Origin: Saprospiraceae bacterium
GTDB taxonomy: Bacteria > Bacteroidota > Bacteroidia > Chitinophagales > Saprospiraceae
DNA: 15,994 nt
Reading direction: 5' to 3'
Assembly: GCA_023299965.1 (NCBI GenBank)
Contig: JALZVN010000251.1
Location: 1-15,994, forward strand
Shown here: piece after piece, positions 8,801 through 15,297 of the stretch
Numbering within the stretch: the first letter of the stretch is position 1
How the letters are laid out: the number at the start of each line of letters is the position of its first letter
Notes under the pieces: generated by a model
What the model was told of the DNA's origin: nothing
Database searches by the model: none
What the model saw: the letters and a program-made list of their open reading frames with translations, nothing else
Position numbers and translations under genes: made by a program

Positions 8801-11496
8801 GCAAAGAATTGATTAACATCTACTAAACTCAAATTTGATGTATCTGCAAGTGTGCATAGATTCGTTTGATAATATGCAATCCTCCTAAACTCAGCATCAT
8901 CAGTTAAAGGTTGAGGTTGATAAGCTGGATTGATGGCTCCTGCAATATCTGTCCAAATAGTACTCCCTACAAATCGAATTTGCCATTGATATTCAATAAC
9001 AAAGTTATTGTCTCCAGGCGTAAGAATTCCATCTATTAAGTAGTGCGGTAAACTATCTTGATCAAAACCTAGAATAGGCCCATCAATGAATGGCACCGTA
9101 CCATTCATACAGACTTCGATTAAATCAGGTCCAATTATATTTTCTTGATCAAATTCACTAATGCAATCTGAATCGCTTATTTTAAGAATGAATATATCTT
9201 CGCTTGATGAATTACTATTACTGAATGCCCCATTTAGAGTTTGATGGGCATCCACAGTGGTTGGAAAACCTCTGCCGGCTATCCCTGATACATATATGCT
9301 CCCATTGTATATGAAAGCATTGTATACTTTAGATTCGTCTAATCCAGAGATCCAAGTACCATATGTATAATTTCCGTTGACATCAGTACGTAGTAAATAA
9401 TTTGCTTCTACATCAGAAGCCAAAGCATTAAGCTGAGCAGCATCAAGAGTAGGTGTAAATATACTTTTTTCTGGAACAGCTGATACATACATAAGCACTT
9501 CACCATTATACACTTCAATATCAGTAAATTCACTAGCTGTAAATCCAAAATGATTTTCAAATACCAAGTTTCCTGTTTGGTCAAATTTCTGAAGGAAAAG
9601 TTCGTCCCCTATACTAGAGTTTGTAGCTTCTTTTATATTTCCAATGTATACAAATCCATTCTCCACTTTAATTTTTCCAATACTACTTACAGATACATCA
9701 TTAGTGAATGTCGAAAAGTTCAGGGAAGCATTTGGTACATCAATACAATATAAATGTGGTTTCGGATTGTTGATATCAATATTTGAAGAATTATTGTTCA
9801 GATACGCTCCAGGAGTTACATATCCGAAATCACCGCGCTGTATTGAATATATGCACATTTGATTCCCGTCAAATTCTACATCAGCAACTCTCATAAAACT
9901 ATTATTATATTGAGTTGAATACTGAATATTGTTATTTGAATCATAAATGATTGAAGTAAAAATAACTGTATTAATATCTAAATCAGGAACTGGAGATTGA
10001 GTAATTGGAATTGTTGACCCTCTACTAAGAAAGAAATTGATTGCCGTATATCCATTTTTTGTTATGACTGTATATGGCTGATTACTGAATCGCGGATTTG
10101 CAGTACCTAAATATGAACTATAAAGAACATTCCCGTCGTAATCAAATTTCGTAATAAAACCATCCGTCACACCTGCTATGATAGTAACGTTTGCCTGATG
10201 TAGTGGGAAGTTACTAGAGTTCGTTAATCCAGCTATGGCAACGATACCATCTTGGGCTGAAAAACCAGCTAAAATTTCAGTAGCCGAACCACCTAAGTAG
10301 GTCGTCCACTTTAGGGTACCGTCACTATCTAGTCTTCCAATTACACTTTCAGTCCCCCCTTGGGTGGTATCAAATGCTGAAGGAGATATGCCTGGTACAA
10401 AGTTGGTATTAGAAGCTAATTCAAAAGCAAAAAATACACTATTATCAGCGAATGCATAGTTATGTATTTTTCTCCCCTCTAAATTATCAAAAGCTAGATA
10501 GGTACTGAAGATCAATGTTCCTGCCGTATCAAATTTTGACACAACTAAATTTGTTATGCCTTTATTAGTAGCATCGGCAGGGTAGGCTCCAGGTGTTATA
10601 GGATAGTCATAATTACCATTAATATCTTCATCTGTACCACATACATAAAGGAATTCTCCTTCATGAAAAAATTGATCTATATTTGTATTCGCACTACCTG
10701 ACCCGCCCATGTATGTACTCCATTCAAATATAGTAGGATCAATAATTAGAGGGCTTGACCTGTCGTAGTTGCCAACAGAAAAGTAAACATCGTTGTCTTT
10801 TACATTATATTCGGTTTCAATTTCGACTAGTTGTTGTTGAGTTTCTTGATAAGTATACGGCTTGCTAGAAGTCAACTCCCCAAATGAGCTGCAATATGAA
10901 AGTATACCATTGTTCAAAACTTTAACTTCTTCCACACCATCTAACGCATAACGTATTTGACCTGGATCACCTCCTGGCAAAATGACATAATCAAACTCTA
11001 ATTCATTATTTTGATTAACATAGAATCTTAGATCGATATTCGGGTAGATATTTTCGTACCTCACTTCTTCAAATAACGGCACTTTATCTATACAACCAGT
11101 ATAATTTTTCGTTCCTTTTTTTCTATTTTTGAAAGACAATTTCGTATCACTATTGATATTTTTCAACTCCATATTGTAAACAAAAACATCTTGTTTATCA
11201 TCACTTTGTAACACAAACGATATCTTATCTTTATAGAATCTGGCTGTCGTAGTACTGATCACAGCATTTCCCTCAACATCGCTATTCCATTGTCCTATAT
11301 TTTTTTCAAAGTAAGCTTTTTGATTTGACTTCTTCAAAAGCTTCTCGTAGTCATCTTTGGCTGAGGTATTAGAGTCCTGATCCGCAAAAACAGGTGTACA
11401 GAGGGTAATGAGTGCCAACACAAACCACAACGAATAGGATCGTAGTGCAATTTTTGTGTTAGATTTGAAAATAATACTTTTTACGCTTAGTCTCAT
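2851..11496 (-). CDS. Giant exported multi-domain repeat protein (DUF7948/SBBP head, Ig-like repeats, GEVED end)
   Basis: This 2881-residue protein starts with a Sec-type signal: a basic n-region, then SLWFVLALITLCTPVFA, with likely cleavage near residue 39. Residues about 60-255 (FEKNIGQWN... to LIIDPT at 250-255) resemble the DUF7948-type head found before SBBP propellers. Residues about 255-775 carry repeated strands such as WSTYMGG, WTTYLGG and YSSYLG, typical of SBBP beta-propeller repeats. Residues about 778-900 are a separate Ig-like unit with YQWQ. Residues about 901-2108 are single Ig/PKD-like modules of roughly 75-87 residues. Residues 2109-2609 are three double modules of exactly 167. 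Residues 2695-2870 form a GEVED domain (DYGDLPD, WIDWNGDGDFED, SGEVEDYLF). The protein then stops after ICLPLTIQIQN, with no T9SS tail. By analogy it is a surface or secreted adhesin-like protein; this is inferred, not shown. ATG at 11496 is the only start that includes the signal peptide. Confidence 0.93.
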   Translation of the reverse strand: MRLSVKSIIFKSNTKIALRSYSLWFVLALITLCTPVFADQDSNTSAKDDYEKLLKKSNQKAYFEKNIGQWNSDVEGNAVISTTTARFYKDKISFVLQSDDKQDVFVYNMELKNINSDTKLSFKNRKKGTKNYTGCIDKVPLFEEVRYENIYPNIDLRFYVNQNNELEFDYVILPGGDPGQIRYALDGVEEVKVLNNGILSYCSSFGELTSSKPYTYQETQQQLVEIETEYNVKDNDVYFSVGNYDRSSPLIIDPTIFEWSTYMGGSGSANTNIDQFFHEGEFLYVCGTDEDINGNYDYPITPGAYPADATNKGITNLVVSKFDTAGTLIFSTYLAFDNLEGRKIHNYAFADNSVFFAFELASNTNFVPGISPSAFDTTQGGTESVIGRLDSDGTLKWTTYLGGSATEILAGFSAQDGIVAIAGLTNSSNFPLHQANVTIIAGVTDGFITKFDYDGNVLYSSYLGTANPRFSNQPYTVITKNGYTAINFFLSRGSTIPITQSPVPDLDINTVIFTSIIYDSNNNIQYSTQYNNSFMRVADVEFDGNQMCIYSIQRGDFGYVTPGAYLNNNSSNIDINNPKPHLYCIDVPNASLNFSTFTNDVSVSSIGKIKVENGFVYIGNIKEATNSSIGDELFLQKFDQTGNLVFENHFGFTASEFTDIEVYNGEVLMYVSAVPEKSIFTPTLDAAQLNALASDVEANYLLRTDVNGNYTYGTWISGLDESKVYNAFIYNGSIYVSGIAGRGFPTTVDAHQTLNGAFSNSNSSSEDIFILKISDSDCISEFDQENIIGPDLIEVCMNGTVPFIDGPILGFDQDSLPHYLIDGILTPGDNNFVIEYQWQIRFVGSTIWTDIAGAINPAYQPQPLTDDAEFRRIAYYQTNLCTLADTSNLSLVDVNQFFAPILPPDTVYYKCETSTIQLDVTATGGTPPYNYQWSPIAGLSNPNSPTPQTNTAESTIYNVEVTDQNGCLFIEQFTVLVYDADAGDEMISCIGSGVQIGTPHIAPGLNEFVYQWSPAAGLSNPNIAQPIANPSGPTLYTLNITGPDNCTVTDDVLIEPIATIADAGPDMTFCFGGSIQIGEPDDSEFSYAWTPGTYLDNTSISNPTVDPDELPKDNPLTYYLTKIHNLTGCADVDSVLVFVNNAAAGIDFCGPRLIGSPDHSSGLANFTWTVVSGDASSIVGQENLAQPFVAPNQTTLYNLSVEWNGVVCTDQVLVPECGCLIPIAEATSDFNCEVGDINFNTIVFGTNIDTTRYNYLWSPAAGIPDPTNPFPQNFTISLTTAANYTLTASLKSNSSISCATSVLLFPAPPPFPFAHAVDRIVCSGEGINIGGPTISGWTAEWTPDNGTLNQISSFDPVATPTELSTYFVVIEENSSGCQIRDTAVVEIFEIEADAGEDADLCENSIVQLGTPAIPGLVYSWEPSLGLENSNMAQPIDTIFASTTYILTVSDSLNTCTIRDTVVYTVVNNPTANAGQNILICQGGVGAQIGTPGISGSTYAWSPATGLSDPTAAQPFANPTSTTTYTLTVSNNAQGCFGTDAITVTVSSGEAVDAGPNQTVCVGETVDIGTPPSESGFTFLWTPSNGLNNPNIPEPTATVTNTITYTLTLTSPAGCIVQDTVRLTPSIPLIDAGEDVDTCPNEDIILGTPAIAGQTYVWTPSTGLNNPNIAQPTLTTSTNEVYTLTTTDANNCTLMDDVQITVDPLIVDAGPDQNICSSGVTIGTANMGSDFAYSWTPGTTLSNPNVAQPVANPSVETNYTVTITQISTGCSATDEVIVTPATIGDAGPDQIVCEGENVIIGTPEIAGNIYTWSPSTGLSNPNIAQPTATITGPISYTLTVQNGTCTSTDEIELNLQANPDVSINNFEALCLGACVQLSATNNPSYRYSWSPATGLNDPSIADPIACPTVTTLYTLLVTDLLTGCTTSEQVTINVTSNNTPEPNAGQDELICEGENAQIGDNNQDPQLTFTWSPTVYLTSPFEANSDVIFPAGTLGEFTYIVTATDNATGCQGQDTVVINISPEPMLPVVADQEGCINSTIELCDNCFPEINYTYQWTPANLVSNPNSLQATIMTDVPVTLNLLVTDNTTGCNANTSVNVDVNNLNAPVANAGPDFNLCADESISLGEISQGHTYIWYPESLRPLLSNPFISRPTFNPLDTGHYTFWVEVLNVDGCSDIDSVTVEVLDDKSFSAGTSFFTCENEVTLTAIANNSDGVWSLVRGDNTAIIDSPNDSITLVSNLQTGDYEFAWTLLSTEFCNTGEFDLVTVRVLGEPNVDAGPDEILCINESQVIGQNDQGFNYEWFPLEHRVFLSNAFISNPTFTAPMAGTYTLYLQAENVAGCLNLDSLIITVQNEAQFEVGSKISTCETEVTLDASISGGQGQWVIISGPVSPNILSPTDPNTFVTGLIPGDYFFAWNVITPNLCNTNEFELISVEIFNTPTVDLGEDLELCLGDSEQIGVMDMGLNYTWQPASLRSYLSDPFISNPTFTASDPGDFQIWLEIEDANGCTSADTIDLVVLENTILDAGTSLQTCETMLNLDASISIGTGEWVFISGPSVPQIVSPNDPNSQLINLIPGEYILSWEITSNGVCNPDESDSVSIEILDLPTVDVNIVCSNQGVQSFFSYTISVADNGLPGTYDINGFDSHAGLAYNIVHGPFGPFPVDNSDYTININTSLADCPSIEYILEPICEAVDYGDLPDTSSGTLPGNYETYSFNNGPSHVKIDGLRLDNLIDTEAEAVPSADALGDGVDEDAFLFMNFLETIKGATYTFPVDIHNTTGSTAYLEIWIDWNGDGDFEDADEFAFDESDDGVGNLTAGILSLDIPAHAIENQLIGFRARLSLEDNMTPYGHIASGEVEDYLFRVVVNEDICLPLTIQIQN
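3670..5172 (-). repeat. Three tandem 501-bp coding repeats (167-residue double modules)
   Basis: Unit anchors are the NAGPD, DAGPD and DLGED motifs whose first codons begin at 5172, 4671 and 4170, with the next equivalent point (TVDV) at 3669. All three spacings are exactly 501 bp. Each unit codes an Ig-like module (LCxxxSxxIG, then FISxPTF, then GC) followed by a second module (SxxTCExxxxLxA, then ISPNDP-like, then GxYxFxW, then CNT/CNP). The copies differ in many codons, so the duplication is not recent, yet no length change has been kept. Confidence 0.85.
5173..8556 (-). repeat. Array of Ig/PKD-like module repeats, about 225-260 bp each
   Basis: Module anchors (DAG/NAG-type motif followed by a cysteine) fall at residues 981, 1062, 1315, 1393, 1472, 1552, 1630, 1707, 1784, 1859, 1942 and about 2028 of the giant protein. 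Typical spacing is 75-83. Two irregular modules fill residues about 1140-1315, and one more precedes the array near residue 901. The consensus runs DAGPDxxxC, IGTP, YxWSPxTGLSNPNIAQP, TxYTLTV, GC. At DNA level the strand encoding LSNPNIAQP is the most uniform part. Confidence 0.85.
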
Positions 11497-11760
11497 TTGA
11501 TTGTTATGGACAATAGGAAACCACAGTATATGATAGACACCATTTACCTTTCCCCATTTTCTTCATAAATCCTGACATGTCTTTAAGACATATATACATA
11601 GCTTTAATACCAAATTCATTCCACTTATTCCGCTAATAATAAGGCGAATGTTTATGGCAGTCACATATCAAGTAAAAAGACTAAAATGTATGAAAAATTA
11701 TGGTTGAATGAGATTGTGCTGTTCAGAACGATTATACAACAATATGAACACGCAAAGAAA
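11497..11760. other. Intergenic region upstream of the giant gene, downstream of mltG
   Basis: These 264 bp must hold the promoter of the giant gene, but I see no clean TAnnTTTG box on the minus strand. They contain a 15-bp palindrome (11577-11591) and, at 11663-11674 on the minus strand, a TACTTGATATGT also present upstream of the lipoprotein gene at 13863. No hairpin with a U-tract is visible after mltG. No short ORF here looks real. Confidence 0.5.
11577..11591. promoter_or_regulatory. Palindrome ATGTCTT-T-AAGACAT upstream of the giant gene
   Basis: Two perfect 7-bp arms flank one central base, 81 bp upstream of the giant gene's ATG. Size and symmetry fit a dimeric regulator's operator, but an AT-rich palindrome of this length can also occur by chance. 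No second full copy is seen; half of it (TAAGACATAT) recurs at 13801-13810. Confidence 0.3.
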
Positions 11761-12801
11761 TCAACGATAGATGCGCTGTTTATTTAGCCACTTTTGAAAT
11801 TTGCGGGCATTTGCATTGTGAGCAGCTAGATTTCTGGCAAAAGCGTGTTGACCAGAATTGTCAGGTTTAGCGCAAAAATAAATGTATTTGTGTTGTTTAT
11901 TTTCTAAGACAGCATCAATACTGCTTATAGAAGCCATAGCAATTGGACCAGGAGGCAAGCCTGGATATTTGTAAGTATTATATGGTGAATCCTTTGCCAA
12001 GTGCTTATTCAAAACACGTCGAATAGTAAAATCTTGATTAGCGTATACCACAGTAGGGTCAGCTTGCAAATGCATCCCTTTAGAAAGACGATTAAGATAT
12101 ACCCCTGCCACATTCGGCTTTTCAGGTACATAATTGGTTTCTTTTTCGACTATAGAGGCCAAGGTATACACCTCTTCTTTAGTCATTCCTAAGCCTTCTC
12201 TTTTGCGCTCTCTTTCACTATCTGCCCAAAATTTATCTCGCTCACTAACCATTCGTTTTATGAATTTTTCGGGTGTAGTATTCCAATAAACTCTATAGGT
12301 GTTAGGGATAAAAATAGTCATGATCGTCTCTGACGTAAGATTTAGCTCTTCCAACAAACTTGGCGATCGAAGAGCACCAAGTACAGCTAGACTATCCACC
12401 TCCAGAAAACCACTAATCTTTCCAGCCACTTCTGACACCAGCCTTTCGTTATTAAGCACCACGTTGACCGATGACTGCCTTCCAGAACGAAGATGTTGAA
12501 TAAGTTCTCTATTATTCCATCCAGGCGAAATTTCAAATCGACCGGGTCTTATCTTATTTTTGTTATACTTCATTAAGGAGGAGACCTTATCAAAGGAGGT
12601 AATATCTTTGACAAATCCTTTAGTATTAATCAACTCTTTAACACCCTGATAATCAGTACCTGTAGGTACGTATAGATGCGGCGTATCTAGTGTATCAGGT
12701 ACATTTGGACTAAATATAGACCGATATACTGTGAAGGCGAAAATTCCGGCTCCTATAGCTAGAATAAGTATTGCAATCAGAATGTGTTTTAAATACTTCA
12801 T
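11761..12801 (-). CDS. mltG: Endolytic peptidoglycan transglycosylase MltG (YceG family)
   Basis: MltG cleaves nascent glycan strands near the inner membrane and so sets strand length. The 346-residue protein fits the family's usual 330-350. It has one N-terminal membrane anchor (about residues 7-27) and the rest is periplasmic. The N-terminal part holds the LysM-like subdomain (YQGVKELINTKGFV ... RPGRFEI). The catalytic block is YTLASIVEKET with the catalytic glutamate at E219, matching E218 of the E. coli enzyme. Further family blocks are FIPNTYRVYW, VAGVYLNRL, MHLQADPTVVY and YNTYKYPGLPPGPIAMAS. The ATG lies 9 bp after the panB stop, so the pair is probably one transcript. That pairing has no obvious metabolic logic. 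Identification is firm. Confidence 0.96.
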   Translation of the reverse strand: MKYLKHILIAILILAIGAGIFAFTVYRSIFSPNVPDTLDTPHLYVPTGTDYQGVKELINTKGFVKDITSFDKVSSLMKYNKNKIRPGRFEISPGWNNRELIQHLRSGRQSSVNVVLNNERLVSEVAGKISGFLEVDSLAVLGALRSPSLLEELNLTSETIMTIFIPNTYRVYWNTTPEKFIKRMVSERDKFWADSERERKREGLGMTKEEVYTLASIVEKETNYVPEKPNVAGVYLNRLSKGMHLQADPTVVYANQDFTIRRVLNKHLAKDSPYNTYKYPGLPPGPIAMASISSIDAVLENKQHKYIYFCAKPDNSGQHAFARNLAAHNANARKFQKWLNKQRIYR

Positions 12802-12810
12802 GTACTACAA

Positions 12811-13626
12811 TCAATACGCTTCGGACTTATTTGGAAAATCCTTGTTTTTCACATCTTTTATATAATGCTGCACTGCAACCTTCATTTCCTCATGCAATTC
12901 CATATACCTTCTAAGAAATCTAGGCTGAAATTCTTTAGTAATTCCTAATAAATCGTGAGTTACCAATACTTGCCCATCTGTATCTGGTCCTCCGCCTATC
13001 CCAATGGTTGGTATAGAAATAGACTTGGTAACAGACTTCGCCAATTTAGCAGGTATTTTTTCTAAAACGATTCCGAAACATCCCAACTTATCTAAAAGCT
13101 TAGCATCTTCTTTTAGCTTTTTAGCTTCTTCCGCTTCTTTTGCGCGTACCGTATAGGTGCCAAACTTATATATGGATTGTGGCGTCAAACCTAAATGCCC
13201 CATAACAGGGATACCAGCAGATAGAATTTTAGTGATCGAATCTGCAATTTCTGCACCTCCTTCTAGCTTCACTCCATGTGCACCTGATTCTTTCATTATT
13301 CTGATCGCAGATTCTAGTGCCTTTGTACTGTTACTCTGATAGCTTCCAAAAGGCAAATCTACTACGATAAAGGCTTTTTGTACACCTCTTACCACTGAAG
13401 AAGCGTGATATATCATCTGATCTAGTGTGATAGGAAGTGTAGTTTCATGACCGGCCATTACGTTCGAAGCGGAATCTCCTACTAATAAAATATCTATTCC
13501 AGCATCATCTAAAATCCTTGCCATAGAGTAATCGTAGGCAGTCAACATACTAATCTTCTCTTTTTTATCCTTCATGGCCTTAAGGATATGAGTAGTTATG
13601 CGTTTAACATCTTTTGAAACCGACAT
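12811..13626 (-). CDS. panB: 3-methyl-2-oxobutanoate hydroxymethyltransferase PanB
   Basis: PanB transfers a hydroxymethyl group from 5,10-methylene-tetrahydrofolate to 3-methyl-2-oxobutanoate, giving ketopantoate, the first committed step of pantothenate and CoA synthesis in the cytoplasm. The 271 residues match the family length (about 260-280). Metal-binding residues are visible as D51 (LLVGDS), D90 (VVDLPFGSY) and E122 (VKLEGG); the catalytic glutamate is E189 (IVLEKIP). Other blocks are MLTAYD, GHETTLPITLDQM, IPVMGHLGLTPQS and IGIGGGPDTDGQVLV. The start at 13626 leaves a normal N-terminus ahead of the conserved ITTHIL segment. It is the first gene of a likely two-gene unit with mltG. No panC is nearby in the window. 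Confidence 0.97.
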   Translation of the reverse strand: MSVSKDVKRITTHILKAMKDKKEKISMLTAYDYSMARILDDAGIDILLVGDSASNVMAGHETTLPITLDQMIYHASSVVRGVQKAFIVVDLPFGSYQSNSTKALESAIRIMKESGAHGVKLEGGAEIADSITKILSAGIPVMGHLGLTPQSIYKFGTYTVRAKEAEEAKKLKEDAKLLDKLGCFGIVLEKIPAKLAKSVTKSISIPTIGIGGGPDTDGQVLVTHDLLGITKEFQPRFLRRYMELHEEMKVAVQHYIKDVKNKDFPNKSEAY

Positions 13627-13862
13627 TTATCTTAGATTTTAGTGTGAATTATAGTCTGCACAAGGTAAATAAATTGAGCTTATTGCGATGATTTTAAGTT
13701 AAAATTTATCCGATTATACGAGTTAGCAGAAACTAGTACAAAATACAACTCATATGACACTTGTGGAAACAACTACTTGATATGTCAAAAAGTAGGCTAC
13801 TAAGACATATTTTAAGGCACTAATTATTGCGATTATTCATGGAATTGAGCTAATTTTGCGCC
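13627..13862. other. Divergent intergenic region between panB and the lipoprotein gene
   Basis: These 236 bp serve both genes. On the plus side a TAATTTTG box sits just before the lipoprotein ATG. TACTTGATATGT at 13774-13785 matches the region upstream of the giant gene, and TAAGACATAT is at 13801-13810. On the minus side no clear panB promoter box is seen. No gene is apparent. Confidence 0.5.
13827..13858 (+). promoter_or_regulatory. Putative Bacteroidota sigma-A promoter, leaderless or nearly so
   Basis: TAATTTTG at 13851-13858 matches TAnnTTTG, and a TTG at 13827-13829 lies 21 nt upstream, within the range for the -33 element. The ATG at 13863 is only 4 bp after the -7 box, so transcription would begin at or within a few bases of the start codon. 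I have the impression that this short spacing is common in Bacteroidota genomes. Confidence 0.45.
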
Positions 13863-14894
13863 ATGATTTTAAAAAGACTTTTTCTAGCTTTAACGGTATT
13901 AGCAATTTTAGGTGCTTGTGACAATGATTTTGACATTACTGGTGATTTTAAGAATATTCCTGTAGTATTTGGATTAATTGATTTAGGTGAAGATGTTAAC
14001 TACTTCCGAATTGAGCGAGCTGTTATCGATCAAAATCAATCTGCAATTGTTTTAGCCCAGAATCCTGATTCATTATTCTACGGTAATAATGTCCAAGCTA
14101 GGCTTACCAACCTTACTAATAATAACATGGTTGTTCTTGAACGCGTAAATCTAGCGGATGAAGGATTTACAAGAGAAGAAGGACCATTTGTAACCAATCC
14201 TAATATTGGGTACAAATTTAATGTCTCAGATCTCGGTATTACAGGCGATGATCAAGTTATGTTCGACTTAATAGGTCCAGATGAACAGGTATTTACAGAA
14301 GCTTCTACTGGGGTAGTGGGAGAACATACTATAGGTAGTCAACCACCAAATCCTATTCGATTCATAGAAGGACGAGATGTTAGTTTTACCCTTCGATCAG
14401 ATGAACAGCAGGCAGTGTTTTACGACCTACGTATTATTATTAACTATACAGAAGAAAACCTAGATAATCCAGGACAAATAGAAACTAGAAGATTGGAATG
14501 GTTAGTGGAAGAAGGATTAGAAAGGTCAAATGGAACTTCTGGAAGCTTACAAACTCAGACTACTTTTAGAGTACAAGATGCTGTAGAATTTTATCAATTC
14601 TTAGGAAGTAATATAGAGCAAAATGATAGAGTTGTGCGAAACTTCCTAAATATTGATCTTCAGTTCGATGCAGGAGCAATTGACTTGTTTGATTATATCA
14701 ATATCGGCTTGGCTAATACTGGTATCACAAGTGGTCAGATTATACCAAGCTTTACGAATCTGTCTAATGATGCTGTAGGTGTTATAAGCTCACGTAATAC
14801 TACAACCAACTTTCAAGATCCTTACGGAATCAATACGGAATCAAGAGATTCTCTAAGAGACGGAAGGTTTACTCGTCAGCTAAATTTTAACTAA
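13863..14894 (+). CDS. Predicted surface lipoprotein of unknown family
   Basis: The 343-residue product begins with a lipoprotein signal peptide: MILKRL, a hydrophobic stretch, then the lipobox LGAC with Cys19 as the lipidated residue. The acidic DNDFD directly after the cysteine resembles the acidic lipoprotein export signal that sends Bacteroidota lipoproteins to the cell surface. The mature part is rich in strand-forming segments and N/D/T residues, with no catalytic motif I recognise. Blocks that may be family-specific are IPVVFGLID and YFRIERAVI near residues 33-55 and VLAQNPDSLFYGN near 63-75. I have an impression of similar Bacteroidota lipoproteins of unknown function but cannot name a family. 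It is single, divergent from panB, with long non-coding DNA after it. Because the lipobox is intact, the ATG at 13863 is very likely the start. Confidence 0.85.
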   Translation: MILKRLFLALTVLAILGACDNDFDITGDFKNIPVVFGLIDLGEDVNYFRIERAVIDQNQSAIVLAQNPDSLFYGNNVQARLTNLTNNNMVVLERVNLADEGFTREEGPFVTNPNIGYKFNVSDLGITGDDQVMFDLIGPDEQVFTEASTGVVGEHTIGSQPPNPIRFIEGRDVSFTLRSDEQQAVFYDLRIIINYTEENLDNPGQIETRRLEWLVEEGLERSNGTSGSLQTQTTFRVQDAVEFYQFLGSNIEQNDRVVRNFLNIDLQFDAGAIDLFDYINIGLANTGITSGQIIPSFTNLSNDAVGVISSRNTTTNFQDPYGINTESRDSLRDGRFTRQLNFN

Positions 14895-14944
14895 AGATAC
14901 TCCGTACTTTAGTAAGTTTTTTAGTTCAATATAGATATTTATTT

Positions 14945-15072
14945 GGGAGTGACACCTGGCAAAACGCCAGCTGTCGCGCTATTCAGGGGTACGCTTCGCT
15001 CCCGTCCCGACCTTACGTTACACTCCAGTCGTGACCAGCTGCTATCGCATCTGCCCTTACTATCGCTCACTC
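14945..15072 (-). repeat. Structured intergenic element A (minus orientation)
   Basis: Read on the minus strand the element opens with GAGTG (15072-15068), followed at once by AGCGATAGTA (15067-15058). Near its end it has GAATAGCGCG (14984-14975), then a hairpin CTGGC-loop-GCCAG (arms 14966-14970 and 14956-14960), extended past one mismatch by ACA/TGT. It closes with CACTC (14951-14947), which pairs with the opening GAGTG, and then CCAAAT. Element B has the same order of boxes. Confidence 0.6.
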
Positions 15073-15232
15073 GGGCTGATACTCTTTTTACGGTTAAAAT
15101 TTCATATTGATAGTCACTACATTTCCGATCAAATAGGAGTATTGCTGCTATTTTTCAATTTCACCATTAAGGGTACCTCTATAAACTGCTTCTTGAGTTG
15201 ACAATAGAATATAATGTATTTAGACGAGGTCT

Positions 15233-15276
15233 AAGGAAGGAGCTTGGTTAATAAACCTCCCCTTAAGCTATTCCTT
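15233..15276. terminator. Hairpin followed by a T-run, possible intrinsic terminator
   Basis: Nested arms pair: AAGGAA (15233-15238) with TTCCTT (15271-15276), AGCTT (15241-15245) with AAGCT (15265-15269), and GGTT (15246-15249) with AACC (15254-15257) around a 4-nt loop. A run of T at 15290-15297 begins 13 nt after the stem, further away than in a classic terminator. It lies 338 bp past the lipoprotein stop, so its use is uncertain. Confidence 0.35.
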
Positions 15277-15297
15277 TATTTAAGTATTATTTTTTTT

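Noticed and set aside
3839..9862. Plus-strand open frames opposite the giant gene
   Set aside because: They are short, match no family, and lie antisense to a continuous coding frame with clear repeated domains. The repeat structure itself explains the open stretches.
12801..12811. Functional link between panB and mltG
   Set aside because: Spacing suggests co-transcription, but the pathways are unrelated and nothing in the sequence supports a joint function.
14945..15072. tRNA or other classical RNA gene in the GC-richer block
   Set aside because: No cloverleaf, no T-arm motif and no CCA end are seen. The pairing instead follows the element A/B pattern.
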